Source: Sthenelais limicola (taxonomy: Eukaryota; Annelida; Polychaeta; Phyllodocida; Sigalionidae). Taken from it: a stretch of DNA of 64,000 nt. The notes under the pieces are model-generated. The model saw only the letters and a program-made list of their open reading frames with translations. It made no database searches and was not told the DNA's origin. The first letter of the stretch is position 1. Each line of letters opens with the position of its first letter. This document shows positions 60,848 through 64,000 of the stretch, one piece after another. The stretch is from the NCBI GenBank assembly GCA_942159475.1, contig OW804096.1, positions 131,740,941 to 131,804,940 on the forward strand, written 5' to 3'. Both the position numbers and the translations under genes were made by a program.

Positions 60848-63800
60848 GTAGGTGGTGATTATATGTGAGACCTATGTGTATCGTTTGGAATCTTTATTTA
60901 CATCCATCTAAGCAATAAAACACTCTTCATATTCATATGAACATCCTCTTAGACTTGAGCAGTTATCCCAAATGTTTGGAATATTATGATAACCAATGCA
61001 TTCACTCAGGAGGATCGAAAGCCTGCATGGTATCATCTTGAGCGATTATTAATTAGCAACACTCATGCCATTATATGAGAATAATTAAATTGGTACAATG
61101 GCAGAGCCAAGTGTAAAAGCGAGAAAAAGTTGTATTATTGGTTATTGTCTAACGAGGTCTTTTGGGAACCACATAGAGAATCTAATCTTAGGCCTTTCAT
61201 TACGAAGGATGTGGTATTGCTTTCAGAGCCCTATATCTAAAAGGAAAGCACTCGACAGTGCTACATATAGCTTCATCACCGTATTGATTAATGTCCCTGT
61301 CCTTTTTTCATCATCCTTTCTCTCTCCTCCTTTTCACAGCACTGCTGGAGCTTTGGGAGACACATAGTGGAAGCTCTCAATACTTCGATCATTTCCTCCA
61401 GGCATAACCTTACTTTCGTTGCGCCGTGACTTATAGAACATTGAGCCTGCGTTACATATCACTCACTAGGGTGATTTTTATTGGCAATAATAGATGCACC
61501 ATGCTCATAGAACTGGTTTGTGTAATATCAAAATGCAGTCGATTCTAATGCCCTGGTCTGTGACTCTAGATAACCCTGTTTTTGATAAGTTAAATACTGT
61601 AATGGTGTCTTTGTAGGCATCTGTTGAACCACCTTCCTTCCCTCTAAAATGTATGGAGAGTAATTCAACTTGTTCTCCCCTTTCCACCCGTTTGTATTAT
61701 AAATAGTTCTAATTCCATGAATACGCGTACAGGTTTTAAATCAGGAGAGTTGCCCGTTTGCTAATATTAAACTGTTTCTCTGACTAGTTTTTCAATATGA
61801 TATTCAAAGGTGTTTCTAAATTTTGATTAATTTCTGTTAAATATTCCGGAGCCCTGATCGTTGTTTATCAGTCATCCTGATTTATCATTTACTTCTGATC
61901 GCATTTAAATGCATTAGGGTGGATCGAGATAGAGATTTCTGTATAGATCATGAAACCCGTCTAGGATAAGTCTATGTTTTGTATCGTCAAGAATTTGATT
62001 TCATATTGATGATAGCTTCATCCTAATGCAGAATATTTGACCCTGTAGACAAAGGAATTTGGTTTGTCCGTCAGAGTTTAACCAAAAAGGTACCTTCAAT
62101 TAACTGCACATACGGCAACAGCCATACTGCTTACACCGCCAGTGAATGTAGAATATAGGCTGGCAATGTATACAATGTATTCCTGCCATTACTGCATCCC
62201 ATGCCCCAACCTCCCTCCTCTAAATGCATTGTGTTACAAAACAAATGGATGATCTTTCCTCCTTGTACATTCAGTACTTAACATGGTCCACCCATGATCC
62301 GCCATATTGAAATTGGACGGCCGGTCTCTCTCCTCTCATCCATCTCCCAACTCGCACTTCATGACTTGCAAGTGAGAAGAATGGATGCTGAGCCAAAGTG
62401 CAAAGAAGATAATAAAAAGTGAGGGAAAATATTTCCCCTGTCCATTCACTGGCAAGGCAACCGATCAAACCTGTCATGAACTGCTTTTAGAAGATGTCAT
62501 CTGCGAGCTATTCAAACATTAATTTGTGCTTTAGTGAAATTGAATTAATAAAAGCAACGAGTGTGTTTTGACTGTTAATCCCTTTGCGGTAGCCATCGAT
62601 TAGTTCGAAATGTTCAGTTATTTACAGATCCACGTCAGATCAGAAGCCCGGTTATGAATCGTGTCTGGTGGGCTTTTTGATGTCTGATTCGATTTTTCCG
62701 AGCTGGCTGGATATTGTCAACATTGCGTTATACCTTTACCTCTGGTATCCTTACATAAAGGCCGAAAACACTATGTTTTGGGATTATAAGCCCTTGTATA
62801 GATAAGTGCCTATGCATGGAGAGTATGGGATGTAGACAATCGATGATCAACGTTATAACAGTGAAGCGCAGTTTGGTTTGATTACATGAACGAATGGGAA
62901 AAAAGGAGCTGCATTATGAGCTTACAAAAATCCCAAAAGCTGATATCCATGAGGCAGGCCAGATAACTTCATTTGTCCGAAGGATCATCTTTAATTGGTC
63001 GCCCATGCAGCCTTTTGAAAGTTAGTCTTTCTCTCAAGTTGCTTGTTTTGGTCTCTGCATGGCTTTCTCGGTTTGGGATTAACAAACTGCAAAGGACAGA
63101 TAATCTTGAAGTAGAACAACAAAGGATACTTTACTTTCTCTCTCTTTGGTCTTGGATGAATTATCGCAAGGGGAGTCTGCCTTTGCTTTGTTTGGGGATA
63201 TTACGAGAACAATGCCACCAATGGTTTTAATCCATTTATTCATTGAAATAATGAAATAAAGAATGTCAATATGATATGTAGTCATGGACTTCGTGACAAG
63301 AACATGTGGATGCTATATAGAGGCAAATAACAAGTAGAATCTGCAGCTGCTTATTCCATCGGGAAGCGATGAAGAGCTGTTTACCTCTGCAGCTAATTGT
63401 ATTCCGCAACCACGAATGACAATCTAGAAAATGTCAGTGCATGCTCTTAATATAATTATTATTTGTGTATGAATAACTCCATATGGGAAAGGACCAGATG
63501 GCCAATGTAGAAAGTCACTATTAGATGTTTTTCCTTCCAATTCTATATGGAGGGTTTGGCTGACTAATTGTTTGCGACGAAGTAGATGTGAATCCACTAC
63601 AGTTGCCTCTTCATAAAGGACCGATTTGCGTGACAATCCTCTGCAAACCCTTTGTCGACCATTGTTTGCTCTGACATTGCATGCCCCCTCCTCTTTCTTG
63701 CCTTTTTCTATTGTTGGTTTTTAATCGACTCACCCAGGGTATGGGAATTATCAACAACAAAGTCGCAATAGATCTTGTCCGAGGGATAAAGGTGACTCTT

Positions 63801-64000
63801 CACAGATAACCTTACCCACTGAATCTAACCTCGCACCACAATTCATGGTGTCCATGGTCCGCTCCCCTTTGAATCAAAGTATCTGTCTTTTTCATCTCTT
63901 CCAAAGTCGATCATTAGTGTCCTGCCAAAAGGTCCTCTTAACTTAACGACTGGCAGAGGTCTTATCAACATTTATTATTTCTTTTCGCAAACAGTTGGTC
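60848..64000. other. Non-coding DNA to the window end
   Basis: No exon, element or promoter cluster recognised. Frames of 60-90 codons at 61.1 and 63.0 kb lack splice context and overlap frames on the other strand. Confidence 0.45.

Noticed and set aside
1..64000. CRISPR arrays, bacterial operons, rRNA genes, LTR retrotransposons and reverse-transcriptase motifs
   Set aside because: Looked for by eye on both strands. No regular spacer-repeat array, no rRNA, no paired long direct repeats and no polymerase motif were seen.

Overview
The window looks like AT-rich nuclear DNA from a metazoan, probably a marine invertebrate. I saw no operons, ribosome binding sites or long bacterial reading frames. 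The longest uninterrupted frames are about 120-140 codons and do not read like known proteins, which is what chance gives at this base composition. Small terminal-inverted-repeat elements are scattered through it, including a 215-bp element of the TACTGTAAA...TTCGCGC type that I associate from memory with molluscs and other invertebrates. The clade assignment is a weak inference. I recognise no protein-coding gene by family, and most of the window is best described as intronic or intergenic.

Coding evidence is limited to short stretches that are richer in G+C, open in one frame and bounded by plausible splice sites. They are: three phase-compatible plus-strand exons at 9.3-9.95 kb; two adjoining minus-strand exons at 10.83-11.31 kb encoding a very hydrophobic, multi-pass-membrane-like protein; a coding-like block at 16.4-16.84 kb; single plus-strand exons at 23.64, 35.20 and 46.89 kb; and a two-exon plus-strand unit at 45.07-45.85 kb. 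All are hypotheses at low to moderate confidence. None has a recognisable catalytic motif, and only the 23.64-kb exon has a faint immunoglobulin-like signature.

Mobile and repetitive DNA is the best supported content. There is a 1.7-kb TIR element at 1528-3214 with subterminal repeats and an embedded tRNA-derived sequence. Two copies of one 0.4-kb TA-flanked MITE lie in opposite internal orientation at 22.16-22.54 and 52.71-53.12 kb. A 215-bp MITE lies at 55.39 kb, and three diverged copies of a short dispersed repeat lie at 12.84, 33.64 and 46.67 kb. A three-unit minisatellite of about 100 bp lies at 15.1 kb, and there are several microsatellites. Promoter-like clusters occur at 22.69 kb (CCAAT plus paired CRE) and 49.1 kb (CpG-rich with GC box, CACGTG, CCAAT and CRE-like site).

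The most interesting signal is three plus-strand sites where a polypyrimidine tract and AG run directly into a GTRAG donor (25171/25172, 38066/38067, 60796/60797). This is the signature of recursive splicing. Two of them have a second donor 51-64 nt downstream, and the intervening segment is closed in all frames, as in the RS-exon arrangement described in vertebrate long genes. They alternate with the candidate plus-strand exons, so a single plus-strand gene with very long introns may cross much of the window. That model is inference and needs RNA data.
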